Assembly (NCBI GenBank): GCA_022559845.1
Contig: CM040125.1
Span: 323,399,829 to 323,463,828, forward strand
Direction of reading: 5' to 3'
Length of the DNA stretch: 64,000 bases
Origin: Amorphophallus konjac
Taxonomy: Eukaryota > Streptophyta > Magnoliopsida > Alismatales > Araceae
How positions within the stretch are numbered: position 1 is the stretch's first letter; every line of letters begins with the position of its first letter. Below the pieces are notes generated by a model. It searched no databases and was not told the DNA's origin. It saw only the letters and a program-made list of their open reading frames with translations. This document shows positions 20,235 through 32,446 of this stretch, piece after piece. Made by a program: the position numbers and the translations under genes.

Positions 20235-22568
20235 GGAGGGGTAGATCGTGGTGTGATGCCACGAACATGTGCCCCCACTTTCGGGCGAGGTGCCATCTTT
20301 TTCTTGTTCTTTGTAGGGACTTGCTGCCATCCCTATTGTTCTTCTATGGGCTCCAAGAAACAGAGTTCATAAGTGCCCCGAATGTTGGATTCAGAGATCT
20401 CCTCAGGCAAGGCCTAGTATGCAAAGACCATATTGACTGCAGCCCTCTTTAGAGGAGCTTCATGAGGCTGTGGAGCGTCGACCATGTACTCTCCCAAGTC
20501 AATTTCATCTTTCTTCACCATGCCTTCAATAATATCTTTGAAGACATAGCAGTCTTCAATTGGGTGCCCCAACATCGGGTGATAGGGGTAGAACCTTGGA
20601 CTATCTTATCTTTTCAGGTCCTCCGGCCTCTTTGGCTCAGGCAGGGTGACCCTGTCATATTGGGTTACCCAATCGAACAGAATTCTGGTCTTCTCCTTTG
20701 GAAAAGAGTAGGCCTTCTTCATTTTATCCCGCAGTGAGGGACCTTCTTTGTCATCTTTGGCTTTAGCAAGCTGTGGGGCAACTGCTTTCTTGCCCTTATC
20801 CTTCTGCTGTTCAAATGCCTTAATATCAAAGGCATTTACTTCTTTAGGCGCTTGGCGCCGTTCTATTGCTTTGTCTTTTTGTGTGGTAGCACTAGTTGAT
20901 GCAGGGGCGGGTCTGGCCAGGAAGGCTTCCACCTTGGCCACAATGTTGTTTAGTCGGTCGAATGACCGGATTTCCATTCCTATCATCATTTCCCGGACCT
21001 CTCTCTTGAGGTTCTGTTTACATATCTGTACAGCGTCCTCCTAATGCGGGGGCCGCTTGCATCTCATTCCGAGGTTCCTCCACCTCGTGATATAGTCAAG
21101 GGCTGTCTCATCTACCCTCTATTTTGTTGAGTAGAGTTCGGCCACTGTGACCTCCCTCTCTGTAACATGAAATCTTTCTCTGAACTTCCTCTACATGTCC
21201 GACCAGTCGCTGATCGACCCGGCCGTGAGGCTGGAGTACCATTCAAAAGCAAGCCTCGTTAGTGAGGACCCGAAGAATTTTAGCAAATATGACTCATCGA
21301 CGACCAGATCACCCATGATGATCATGTAGTAAGCGACATGTTCTCTTGGGGATCCCTTCCCGTTGAACTTGTCGAATTTTGGCGGCTTGCTAATCCCAGG
21401 AGGGAGCCGCTTGGCAGCATGATGCGGCGGGTATGGAACCCTGTATGCATCAAATGCGACGTAGTCACCTTCACTTCTTTTAGCGAGCTTCGGCTTCATC
21501 ATTTTCTCCACCATCATTTTATTCATGACGGCTGGATCAACCGGTTCCAGGTAGAAATGTGCCGGCTGTAGGTAAGGGGTGACCAGGGTGGTTGCCTGCG
21601 GAGGAGGACGCAGTGGTGGAGGTGTCTGGTGCACCTATGGTAGCACCGGCGGCATCAGCGGCTGTGGTGAGCATTGCTGAGTTGTTGCCATGTTTGGTTC
21701 TACTGGCTGGGGCACGACATAATGTGGCGAGGGGTCATTACGGTTGATGGCTCCCCATGACGATTCACCCTGCATCTCGAGTTGCTTGGAGGCTGAAGAC
21801 TACTCCGTGTTCTCCATCAGTTGCTTCTTCAGTAACTCTATCTCCTGGTGGTAAATTTGTAGTATCATTAGTATTGCCAGATCCATAGCTACAGTGCTAG
21901 GGATAGCTTCTGTTGTCCCCCCGGATGCACCCTCAGGTAGGATGTCGAGCAAGACATCTTCTTCTTCTTCTGCCGTCACCACATTGGCGGTCAGAACAGT
22001 GGCTTCATCACATCGTTGGTGGTGGGATAGGGCTTGCTTTCCTTTAGCCGCTGCCAACAGTTCTCTTGCGGCTTCTGCCCTTCGAGTGTTTGGCCCTGGC
22101 CTCTCGGCCAATTGAGCTAGCTCATGAGGATCTTTTGGAAGCCTTCCATATTGGCCGGATATGCCAGCCATGTTGCAGGTAAAAATATGCATTTTCCTTT
22201 TCTGTCTATGAACCTTCCTCTTTGCATGCTTCGGGAAGGTAAACCTCTCAAACACGGAGATTCCTTTTCTTTCTTCCCATCGAGAGGCGGTTTCATCGGC
22301 TTCATAACCGTTGTCATCGACCGATGATGTCATCCTTCTTTCTTCCTTTTCTTCTTCAACTGCCATTAGTGGGCAGTAGTCTTCTTCAGCCACGGCTGCT
22401 TGTAGTCGCCGTTGTTGGCCCAGCGAGGGGTTGCCTAGACCTCTGAAATAGGTTCTGACCATGTTGGTCATTTCTACTTGTCCCCGTTCCTGATGTAGGA
22501 TTGGGGATAATTGTCGACCTCCCACGGGAGGGATGTAAGCAAGCCGGGCTCGTCCGGTGAGTTGATGG
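20235..22568 (-). pseudogene. Gag of the Tat-like Gypsy element
   Basis: One frame from the LTR insertion point at 22568 down to 20235, broken by stops at 21800, 21634, 21191, 20990-21010 and 20606. The retrotransposon gag domain lies at about 21430-20990 (PPKFDKFNGKGSPREHV, LAFEWYSSL, FRERF). Near 20580-20540 a motif reading YPYHPMLGHPIEDCYVFKD resembles the CHC knuckle of Tat gags. The frame ends just across the solo-LTR insertion, and pol continues in another frame. The 5' end, with 5' LTR and PBS, is lost because another element inserted at 22569. The open frame reported from 22732 reads partly into that LTR. Confidence 0.75.
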
Positions 22569-22953
22569 TGTAATGCCCCGGGTTTCTCGGATCTGGATTC
22601 GTGGGTTTCGGATCGTCTTTCCGCAGATTGCGGATTGTGTCCAAGTGAGCTTTGAACTTTTATACCGGATTGTCGGACCTGTTGGTGGTGTGCCCATGAG
22701 TTTCCTTGGGTCCGTGGCGTTGTGAGGAGCATGCCGGTATTTTTCTAGAATTTTTGGAGTGCCTTTGTGGGTCCCGGGTTGCGTTTTGGGTTTTACGTGT
22801 GTTTTCGTCTGTCGAACCTTCGGAACCCCGTACAGGGTGGACCGTTGCGTTCTCCGACTCTGGGACATTGCCACTGCGCTGTGCGTCTTTCGAGGATCAG
22901 TGAGGTGATTTTTCACTATTTTTTGTATTTTTGGTAATTTTTGGATTTTCCAA

Positions 22954-22963
22954 TATATATAAT
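22954..22963 (+). promoter_or_regulatory. Putative TATA box of LTR6
   Basis: TATATATAAT followed about 15 bases later by a long CT-rich stretch, typical of a plant LTR promoter and start region. Confidence 0.5.
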
Positions 22964-23509
22964 CTCCTTTTTCTCTCTCTCCCTCACTCTCATTTCTCAC
23001 TCTCTCCCTCTCTCTTCTCTCACGCTCTCCGTTCTCACCCTCTCTTCTCCGACGACTGACGGAGCGGGGTGGGGGCGCAGCGGGGCGACGCGGGCGAGGA
23101 CGACGGCGAGGATGGGTCGAGGATCGGGGGACAGAGGCGCGGTGAAGCTCGGCCGCGAGTTCGTGAACCGGCGAGGGTTTAAACTGCGTTTCTTCATGGA
23201 TCGGCGTCCATGGCGCGTCGAATCTTCGGTGGAGGTAGGGAGATGGACCCTCAGCTCGTGTACTTCTTTTCCAGCGGATTTGGTAGCCCGTGACAAGCCG
23301 AGTGGGGTTCTTTTCGCATTTTGGGGAATATGCATGTTTTTGGGGTGTGAGCCCGATCTAGCATTTTAACGCATTAATCGGTGCTTTGTGGGCATCGTTG
23401 AATGCCTAGGGGCTTGGGGAAGGTTTCCCCTTTTGTTTCCCCATCACCCGGGGGTGATTTGGAGCGTGGAATGGTTCCCTTCGTGATTTTCACCATTTTC
23501 GGGCACGGA

Positions 23510-23850
23510 CTGAGAACGCGCTAGCCATGGTGGGCGCGTTCTTGGAGGTCGCGCCGCCCCGATATAGCACGTTCATCGGGGAAGATGACCAGTAGGGAAG
23601 TTCTGGTCATGCTGGTCTGACCGAGTGTGACTAGGGTCACGCTCGTCTTACCCACCGCGTCAACGGGTTGACGCGCTTGGGAATCTGACAGCGACAACTG
23701 TCAGTGGTTGATCGCGCCTCGGGTGACCAGCGCGTTAAGGCTGAACGCGCTAGTCACTGGCAACTCGTTCTGGAAGATCGCGCTTGGACTTCACAACGCG
23801 TCAGGAGTGAACGCGCTCTGTCTGGGCAGCGCGTTCAAGAACTCACCATT
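23510..23850 (+). repeat. AACGCGC / GCGCGTT dyad array in LTR6
   Basis: About twelve copies of an AACGCGC(T) core or its inverse GCGCGTT, several in head-to-head pairs such as GCGTCAACGGGTTGACGC at 23657-23674 and the pair near 23730-23750. It lies downstream of the TATA-like box, so it would be transcribed. Confidence 0.6.
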
Positions 23851-25773
23851 CTTGGTAAGCCCATTCCTGCGGACTACTCGCCAGGCGGGTTAGGGTCCGT
23901 GGGAGTCAAGTGATTGTGCTCCTCTTGGGCCGTGTGTGTGTCGGACACCCCGTGGAGTTCCGTGACTGTGTCTTTGGGTGTCCGAAGGTTTTGTTTACCT
24001 CGATTAGCATGCCTCATGGGTTCAGGGGTCCGGTGACCCTGTGTGTGTGTTCTGGGCTTTGTGTTATGCTGGATCGAGTCACCCTGTATCGGTGTGAGTG
24101 CGGTGGGGTTCCCCTGCATGTCGTGGGTTTCTGCGGAAGATGATTCCTGAGTGGGCCAAGTGTTTGGCCTTGGACTGCGAGTCCAGTTCCCAGCCTAGGG
24201 CTGGAGGTTTCTCACTTTTCCCTGGGATGGGGAATCAGCGTGGCGGCTTGTGAGCTGCCTAGGGAATTGTGCTTTGGTGCTTTCCGCGTGGGTCGTGTGT
24301 ATGGCCTGTGGACTTTGAGTCCAATTACCCAGCCTGGGGCTGGAGGGTTTCTTAGTTCCCTTTTCGAGGGAATGGTCTTGGCGGCTCGTGGGCTGCCATG
24401 GTATTCGTGCTACCATGGTTTTAGACCTAGGGATTAGGCTAGATTAACGGCATTGTACCGTCGCATACGATGGTCTTGACCCCGAGTCTTGTGACTGAAG
24501 ACCGTTGGAGTTAGTGAGTCTAGAGGACCGTCCAGAGTCCCGTGGCTCGTCACCACTTGGTCCTTCTCGACTTTCGCGCAGGGTGCGTGTGTGGTTCTCG
24601 GAGTTTCTCCTTAGAGAGTGGTCACACTAGTGTCTCCCCACTAGTCGTAGGCTTCCGACATGCGAGTGGTCCCACCAGGGAGTGGTGGCGAGGCTACCCC
24701 AAGAGACGGTTTTTAGGTTGGTTACCATCGGGCCCCATGTTTGACGCCAGAGTCTGACTGAGGGGAAAACCAGTCAGAGGGCCAGACCTAGGACATGTGG
24801 TCAGTGTGTGCACACGTGGTTGGGGGCAGTGGACCCGCCCCGGCCAGCGCGACCCCAGCTAGTCGCTTGTTCTGTGGTTACTTGTACGGTGTCTCAATTC
24901 CCACTGGGTCGGAGGGAGACACCTGAGGCGCTGTCTAAGTCATCAGTGGACCCATCCGGCCTTGCAGCTGGTGGGCAGGTACTCCTGTCACGCGAGATGT
25001 GACTCTCCTATTTCCAAGTTCTGTTTCCCATCTGTGAGACATGGTTTTCTGGACCGTCCGGTGTTTCCGAGTTAGTGGCAGGGTGTTAGTAGCTTCACCG
25101 AGGTTGTGTCTGGTTAGTACGCTGCCCGTGACCAGGTGGTCGGGGTTGCACCTTGGACAACGTGTCTAGGTTGGCCTTGTCCTGGGAGACTGGCCTCTAC
25201 GGCAAAGTTGCCATAGGTTTTGCCTCGGTAAGCGGTGTCAGTGTGGTTCGGTTCCCATTGGCGAGACCGGGATTCCTCTTTCTGCTTGACCGGTACAGTA
25301 GGAGTAGTTGTAGTGCCGAGTTTTGACCGGCCACCGAGTTACTGTTCCTACTGCTACTGTTGTTCTTGTCGTTACTACTTTCCGTGCCGCCGTTGTTCTC
25401 AGTTGGGGTTCTGCGGGATCCCTACTGAGCCAGTGACAGGAGGCTCACCCGTGCGTTTCAAGTGCGGTGGTTCTTCCTCGAGGTTCGAGGGTGCTGTTCG
25501 GAGGTTCTTAGTTACCAGCTCACCGGGCCGAGTGTTCACTTGGCATATGGTACGTTTTACTACTTTAGACTGTACTTTCTGTTAGACTGGACTCTGTTGT
25601 AGTTGTTGTTTATTTATTTCAGTTAATTATTGAATTGTCCTACTTTATTTTCTATTTCTTTGTACCTCCACACTCCTTTTAGCCCTTCCGAGCCCTCCCG
25701 GCTCGTGGGCGGCGGGCCAAGATTCGAATGGTATCGGGTTCTTCCCGGTATCCGGATCTTGGGCCGTCACAGC

Positions 25774-25785
25774 TGGTATCGAAGC
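25774..25785 (+). other. Primer-binding site, LTR6 element
   Basis: TGGTATCGAAGC, a variant of TGGTATCAGAGC, two bases after the LTR end. Supports tRNA-Met priming with mutations. Confidence 0.7.
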
Positions 25786-27764
25786 GGTGGTTGTGGACGT
25801 ACATAGGAATTCGAAACATTGTAGTGATCAGAGTCCATGAGGTTCAGTACAATCGACAACTGGCATAGGGTTTCGTTCATGTTTTCCGCTTGGTTTCTCA
25901 CTTGAGAGCTTGAGTGTGCCGTGCGGTGCTGTTAAGGTGGTTTTTGTTCGCGGCTTTCGTGCCGGCGTGGGATCTAATGATCGAGGTCGAGAGCTTTCTC
26001 CCTCATTGGTGGTGGCCCCGGTTGTGTTGCGTTGAGCAGAGGTTGCCGACAGGTGCGTTGCTGTGGTGCTACATTCGAGGTTTTTGCAACGAGGTCAGGA
26101 GGCTGGCGAAGACTGTTCGTGGTTAAGTGGCCATGAGCGTGCTCTGAGGGAGCTGTTGTTGAGTCTGGCCACCCCAGCTTGAGGTTATCCAGCCCCTGAG
26201 GTGTTAAGGTTGTGGTTTAAGGTGGCAGAGCGAGTGTTCTGATCGAGAAGTGTCCTCGGGTGAGCGGAGGATCTTCTCGGTGAGCTGCTGTTTCACCGAG
26301 CCTAATGTTCTTGTCATGCTCTGTGGCATCAGGAATGACGTGTCGGTCCCTGTTATTCTTTCGGATTTCTAGGCAAGATTGGGCTGTGGTGTCCCAGTAA
26401 GTCTTGCTCCTGCGCTCTTGTGTGCGAATGGGTTGTGTTCGCCTTGGATTTGGTTGAGTTGTGAAGGTTCCGCGGTGAGTTTCGGGACTCAAGGATGAGC
26501 ATTGACGGTTGTCGATTATGGCTCATATTGCGGCTCTTGGCGTGGTGTGTTGCAGTTCAAGGAATTGCATGGGGGTGCATCGAGAGATGTTGAGATTGTG
26601 GTCTGACGTGACACTCGCCGAGTGTGTCGGAGGTGCTGACCTGACGTGGTGATGGTTTTCTTGGTGCTGGATGGTGTTGTTCCCAACGTGTGCAAGGTTC
26701 GAGGTCAGGTCGAGCGTGGAGGTTTTCCACTAGTCGGAGGTGTGATCGGTTTCTCCTTTGGTGGGAGAGATTGTGTTTAGCTAAGGTTCGTCGTCTTGCA
26801 TTACGTGTCCGGATTGGTTGGCCTCGTGTGCCATGAAATCCATGCGAGACGTGTCCTATGTTTTGGAAATGTGGTTGCCTATGAGAAGTCGTGCTTGATT
26901 CCCTTGCTGTGTGAGGGTGCTGGCGCTATTCCGGAAGGACGAGTGCTGGTTGGGCGGTGTTCGCATTCTTGGCTGGTGCTAGAACTTTCCGATGCGTGGC
27001 AGTTCGGAGCCTGCTGAGTTGTAGAGGATTGCCAGATTTGAGAGAATCTGTGCTTGTGGTTCGAGGTAGGGGAGCTTTCCTCACCCTATTTCCTGAGTTT
27101 GCGTTGAGCATTGGAGGATTGGTTCCTCTGCGTGAGACGTGTTGTTGCCGTGTCGTTGCTCGAGGTATCGTGATTCTTGGCACTGGCAGGATGGAGTGTT
27201 GGGGAAAATGTTGGCAAGTGTGCCACATGAGTACTCTGTTCCTGTGCTGGAAGCCGTGTCAGGTGTCGGTGTGACCCGGATGGGGTTGTTGAGGATGTCG
27301 CCTGACGAAGGTCGAGGACATGTTGGTCAGAGTCGGTGGCTTGGTGTTCAACTTGTATTGGAAGTCATGTCCTCGGATGAGATCATGTTTTGGGAAGTGA
27401 TCTCTGGCAGATTGTGGGCTCCTATTGGTAGCAGCGAGTGACTGGTAAAGCTAGTCTCGTAGTCGACCATGGTAGGTGTGTATTGTTGGGGACCCAGTGT
27501 GCTTTGATTGTGGTGTTGGCGACCTGGTTGTCGTAATAATGGATGGCGCTTTCCTCCCCTAGAGACGTGTGCCATGAATCGTTCCGGTGGTGTCCTGTGG
27601 CTCTATGATAAGGGCAGGAATCGGGATTGGCAGGTGTCCACTTGGATTAATTGAGACGAAGGATTTGATGAGACAAGACGGAAGAGTGACCCCTGTGGGC
27701 TGAGGCCTTTGGATAAGATTGGCATCGGAATGGTGGTCCTTGATGGGATGTTGGCATTGGAGTG
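25786..27764 (+). mobile_element. Degenerate interior of the LTR6 element
   Basis: About 2 kb of G/T-rich DNA following the PBS. No frame longer than about 105 codons and no recognisable gag or pol motif. Probably the 5' leader and decayed gag of the LTR6 element, cut off where Copia element 2 begins near 27765. Confidence 0.45.
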
Positions 27765-29217
27765 TGTTGGGTTCGTGGCACTCTTTCTTTATCTTTGATA
27801 ATGGTTTTGATGATTACAATATATTGTGCGGTTTGCATTTACATTGAAGTGAAATTCGTTCATGATTATCTTGTGGAAAACGTCTTATTGAAATGAGCTA
27901 AAACATGTTATCTACACTATCAATTGGCTCTAAATGTCCAGGTGATTGAATTATCTTCAGACTGCTTTCGATTGAGAATGAATTGATTGGATTGAATATT
28001 GAAGGTTTTTGGACTGAATTTGATATTTTCGGGTTGACTGGAACCCATGTATGTGGTTTGCTTGAGCTACTTTAATAAATAATCTTGATGAGACTCTGTC
28101 ATTTGGCATACTCAAGTAGCATTGAATTGAACTTGCAGATAGTGTTTTGATGAAGACATAATATGACATTTATGTGATTTGCATTGAGGAGTCTTTGTTC
28201 AATATGAGTGTTTTTGTCAAACTTGTTAAATGGCATCACAATAGTTTTTCAATGAACTTTGCTTGGTTCTTACAAAGGAGGCATGGCCCTCAACTAGATC
28301 TTATGCTTGTGTGATTTAATTGAGATCAGTTCATTACACTGAACTTGAATGCCTTATTTTGGACTGAGGTTTGAAAGCTTTGACTGAACTTGGAAATGTG
28401 TGTTGGTCACATGAATGGCCATAATTGAGCTGAATTGAAGTGCCTTACACTAATCAATTTGGTTGTGTGTTGAATGGATTGTGTGAGTTCATTGGACTGG
28501 CCTTGGAAACTCTGGATTGAACTTGACTATCTTGGTTTGAAATAGAATTCATGTGAAGCTTACTTGAATCATATTTGAAATGTGGGACTTGTGTAGAGAA
28601 TGGGCTTCCTTGAGTTGATAGTGAAATGGCTGTATATCTAATCAAATTGGTTTGTCTTCCATGTGTGATTTAGTTGAACTCAAATTGCTCGACATGCCAA
28701 ATTTACTTTTAATTTTCAGTGAGGAACTTGGTGAATCTTGGGTGAAAGGCTTTCTTATAGTGCTTGATGGATGGTTCAATGTATTTGACCTTTGAATGAG
28801 GGAAAGTGTATTTTTTAGTGGTTTTCAATTGTGTTTAATGCATCCTCTTCAAAGAGCTCTTTATGGTCCTTCATCCTTGTGCAAACTAATTGGCTTAATT
28901 TGTGTTGAAGGTGGTCCTTTCATGCATGAATTATTTCTAAAATGAAAGCTTGTATGGATGAATTGCAAAAGCTCAATATGCAAGTTAAGAGATCTATTCA
29001 CATGACAAAGATCCAAGGTAGTTTCTCTTTTCACTTAGCATTGATGATAGAATGATGAGGTTGAACGTTCATAAAGTGCAGGTTCAAATTATGCTCTTAA
29101 ATCATGAAAGACAAGGTAAGAATTTACATTTGATGTAATTCATGATTGGTTACATTGGGTTGCATGTATAGATCTTAGGGAATGCATTAAATATCATTTC
29201 ACGAGGTTACAAGGTCA

Positions 29218-29397
29218 ATGGGTCGACCCCCCCACTCAATGGGTCATCCCCTGGGCTGAAAACAGCCTAAACAGAATCCTGTCTGCAAGTTGGTCGATCC
29301 ACTTGCAGAGATGGGTCGACCCATTCAGTGTTCTGGGCAAAACTAGAACACTGTCTGCAGATGGGTCGACCCACTTGCTAGCTGGGTCGACCCATCT
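29218..29397 (+). repeat. GGGTCGACCC dyad array, element 2 copy A
   Basis: Six to seven copies of ATGGGTCGACCCAT or variants (GGTCGATCC, GGGTCATCCC), at 15-50 base spacing, 170-350 bases upstream of the TATA-like box. The TpA/CpA variants look like decay of the central CpG. Confidence 0.7.
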
Positions 29398-29570
29398 AGT
29401 TTTGCAACTCCGCGAGTCCATTCCGTGGGCCACCGGAACCCAATGAAATCACTTCCAAATGGGCTGAAAATTTACCCTCATGCCCTTGGGTTACTAATGA
29501 ACATATTAGGGTGGTTTTGCTAGGGTTTTAGCAAGGGTAAATTGGTCTTTTCACACTGCTCTCATGGGTG

Positions 29571-29580
29571 TATATATATC
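29571..29580 (+). promoter_or_regulatory. Putative TATA box of element 2, copy A
   Basis: TATATATATC after GGGTG; conserved in copy A' near 54875. Confidence 0.5.
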
Positions 29581-29943
29581 ATAAGAATTTAGAAGAAAAA
29601 GACAAGAGCTCTAATTTCTCTATCTGTTTTGTAGGAGAACGATGGGAAGAAGGCGGGAGGCTGAGGAAGAGCATGAGATTCATCTACTTCCATCCATTTC
29701 TGGAGCTCATGATTGAAGAAAGAAAGGAGCGGATCGAGAAGAGGAACGCGTGGACGTCCTCAACGTCAGCATTCGGCTATCCTCCGACCCGAGCATTAAA
29801 GATTATCAACTACACCTCATTTCTTCTCATGGGAAACTACTTCCATATCATGTTTACATCTATTTGTGTCATTTGCTTTTGATTTTTGGGGTTGCATTCA
29901 TCATATCTTGTATTTTTGATTTCTGAACATACATTTCTGTGAA

Positions 29944-30240
29944 CCGTCTGCGGACGGGTGTTTGTGTGAAGGCAGAGCTGCGTCTCCGCGTGTGTGGATT
30001 TATTGTGGGGAAAGTTTTCCCCAAGTTTGTGAGTATAGACGGAGCTGCGACTCCATGTGATTTTAGTGTCCAGGGTGTGTTCCTCGATTCTGTGTGTGGG
30101 TGTGTGTGCTGCGGTGGCAGCGTCTTGGGGCCAGGCTCCGTGTGTGCATTACTACGGAAGCAGCGCGTGAGGTGTTGGGGTTCATCCCCGTGTTGCTATG
30201 ATTGTAGCGTGTAGTGAAGCCTCACCAGGGTTCGGTGAGG
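29944..30240 (+). repeat. Hairpin string in R-U5 of element 2, copy A
   Basis: Successive hairpins: CCGTC/GACGG (29944-29957), GCAGAG/CTCCGC (29973-29989; perfect GCGGAG/CTCCGC in A'), GGGGAA/TTCCCC (30007-30022), GGAG/CTCC (30041-30054), GCTGC/GCAGC (30108-30121), GGGG/CCCC (30177-30189), a short GCTA/TAGC, and the U5 stem CCTCACC/GGTGAGG (30220-30240). TGTG-rich linkers separate them. Same layout as 1832-2163 in LTR1 but different stems. Confidence 0.65.
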
Positions 30241-30615
30241 GGTGGACGTAGGGAGCCCGTCGTGGTCCCGAACCACCTAAAAATCCCCGTGTTTGTTGTG
30301 ATTGCCTGTGTGTTTGTCCTTTTCTTCTATCTCCCTTCACATGTCAATTATTTGGATTTTTATTCACTGCACCATCACACATAGCTTCATATGCTATTCG
30401 CTTTAGGCCTAATTTCACTGGTCACTTGCATTGATAATCCGTGTGAGATCGGAAAGATCGAGAGAATATTATAATCTCACTTCAGTATAGGATAATTAAC
30501 GTTGTTAATTTTATTTCCACTGTGTTTAGTTTAGATAGTTTTTAAAAATCCACCATCTCGACTGGGGGACAATTCAACCCCCCTTCTTGTCCGCCATCTA
30601 GTCTAGGCCAACAAT

Positions 30616-30628
30616 TGGTATCAGTGCC
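30616..30628 (+). other. Primer-binding site, element 2 copy A (mutated)
   Basis: TGGTATCAGTGCC; one base differs from the tRNA-Met complement TGGTATCAGAGCC present in copy A' at 55919. Confidence 0.85.
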
Positions 30629-30682
30629 CAGTCTCTGATTTTTTAGCGGACCTTGCGGTCTAGGAGTAAAGATCTGTTCATG

Positions 30683-32446
30683 ATGGCTGGTGTGAATTCT
30701 GTTCCTATCTTTGATGGTTTTGATTATATATCTTGGATTGGAAAATTCACTATTTGGATTTCTAGTACTGATCCTAAGCTTATGAAATTAATTACTCATG
30801 GTCCTCATGTTTTACCAAACAATGAGTCAAGATGGACTGATGAACATAGGAAGATGAACTCTGATAATCTTTTTGTTCTGAATGCTCTTAAAGCTGCTGT
30901 TTGTTTTAAGAATTTTCCATTTGTTTCTAATTGCAGATCTGCCAAAGAAATTTGGGATGGGCTAAAAGAAGCCTAAGAAGAAAGTCGAAACAACGAGTGC
31001 CTCAAGGCAAGCAACAGTGATAGGCAAAGCAACGGAAGCTCAAAGGTAAATCCTAACTCTGATTCTGAAGATGATGATGAGTTGAGCTATGATGAATTGT
31101 TAAATGCCTATGATGAACTGTTTGCTAGACATAAGGTATTAAAATCTAAAAACAAAAGGTTGAAAAAGAAACATGACAACTCTTCATGTGGGAAATGTAT
31201 TGAGATTGAAAAACTTGTTGAATCTCACATGCTTGTTGAAGAAGAACTCAAAGAAATGATTGAAAATCTTAGATTTGAAAACAAATCCTTATTGGATAAA
31301 AGTTCAGAATTTCAACACATTGAGAAAGATAATGAGAAGCTAAAAATATTGAACATCTCTCTGTCTGAAAAAGTCCTTCTTTTGGAAAAAGGGAAAGCAA
31401 ATCTGAATGTTGATAAGTCTAATAAGTTGAAGGAACTTAGAAAGGAAATAGAAAGCTTCAGAAATTTGAATGACAAATTTGAAAACAATGAAACAATGGG
31501 TAGAATGGTTGGTGAAAATGCGAGTTTTCAAATGAAAGAACTTGAACACACTTCTATGAACAAAAATTCATTTGAAAAACTCCAAAATGAAAATAGTGCG
31601 TTGTTGACTCAAACTTCATTGCTTGAAAGTAAATTGAAAAGTCTTAAAAAATTTGAGAAAGGAAAATGTGTAATCACTAATGATTGTGACAATTTGAAAA
31701 TTCTTGAACAAGAAATTGAAAGTCACAAAACTATTAATTTCTTGTTGAATGAGAAAATTACTTCATGTGAACAAGAGGTTGCTAACTCTCACTTGCAAAT
31801 TTTGAATCTACAAAATGAAATTAAGAGTTTAAATGAATCTTTGCATTTGTGTGATAAACGAATTGAAATACAAAAAGATGTTGAATGCTCTTGTGTGTAT
31901 GAAAAAATTTCATCTGTTAAACATGATCATGCAACAAATAAAAGAAAAAATGTTTCATGCTATTATTGTGGAAAATTTGGCCGTGATATGTATGATTATT
32001 TTTTGAAGGAATTTGATGGCAATGAAGCATTGAAGTCATAAAAGAAAATTCTTGATAAATCTAAAAATCCTGAAATACCAATGAAGAAAAACTTCAATGT
32101 TTGTTATTTTTATTGTGGTCTATATGGCCATGTTCTTGAAAATTACTTTAAGAAGATAAATGATGATGAATGGTCTTTCAAAAAGAACATCTCCTGTCAT
32201 TACTGTGGTGGTGTTGGACATGTCATGAATAATTACGTTTCAATGAAAAACGATGAAAAATGGTCCATGAGAAGAAGAACTTCTTACTATTTTTATTGTG
32301 GAGAGAATGGTCATTCTATGGATGACTGTCCTACTATGATATTTGATGATGAATGATCTGCTAGGAAAAATAGGAATTCATCTGTTCGTGTAAGATCTAA
32401 CCTCTCGGGACCCAAGATGGCTTGGGTATCCAAAATACCAAAATGA
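30683..32446 (+). pseudogene. Gag of Copia element 2, copy A
   Basis: Probable start at the ATG-ATG pair 30680/30683, with the frame open from 30653. The N-terminal domain (PIFDGFDYISW, MKLITHGPHVLP, SRWTDEHRKMNSDN) is followed by an acidic stretch, about 300 residues of probable coiled coil, and four zinc-knuckle-like units (CYYCGKFGR, YFYCGLYGH, CHYCGGVGH, YFYCGENGH). Several of these lack one expected Cys or His. Stops occur at 30974-30976 and 32039-32041; both are CAA in copy A', so they are C-to-T changes here. Another stop follows at 32354. The frame ends at 32446, and protease, integrase and RT do not follow. Gag would form the virus-like particle. Confidence 0.85.

Larger units (their letters stand above)
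22569..25771 (+). mobile_element. LTR6: 5' LTR of a Gypsy element
   Basis: A 3203-bp LTR from TGTAATGCCCC to GGGCCGTCACA, with a PBS-like sequence two bases beyond. In order it holds a TATA-like box at 22954, a CT-rich tract (22970-23040), GC-rich DNA, and an AACGCGC/GCGCGTT dyad array (23510-23850). It is inserted in the opposite orientation into the Tat-like gag. Start, end and PBS resemble Del/Tekay-type chromoviruses, but no coding part survives to confirm this. Confidence 0.75.
27765..30613 (+). mobile_element. 5' LTR of Copia element 2, copy A
   Basis: Ends GGCCAACA two bases before the PBS. The start is placed at TGTTGGGTTCG by analogy with the TGTTG starts of the related LTRs and their TTTTGATGAT stretch. 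Length about 2.85 kb. It contains an ATGGGTCGACCCAT array (29218-29397), a TATA-like TATATATATC (29571), a hairpin string (29944-30189) and the U5 hairpin (30220-30240) followed by GGTGGACGTAGG and CGAACCACC. From 28532 onward it matches 43776-44766 plus 54806-55916. Confidence 0.75.

Noticed and set aside
22569..22732. N-terminal extension of the Tat-like gag frame starting at 22732
   Set aside because: These bases belong to LTR6, inserted in the opposite direction. The frame crosses the insertion boundary by chance.
22569..27764. Host gene in the GC-rich region with several 60-140 codon frames
   Set aside because: LTR boundaries and PBS account for the first 3.2 kb. The rest has no conserved motif, splice pattern or codon bias that I can see.
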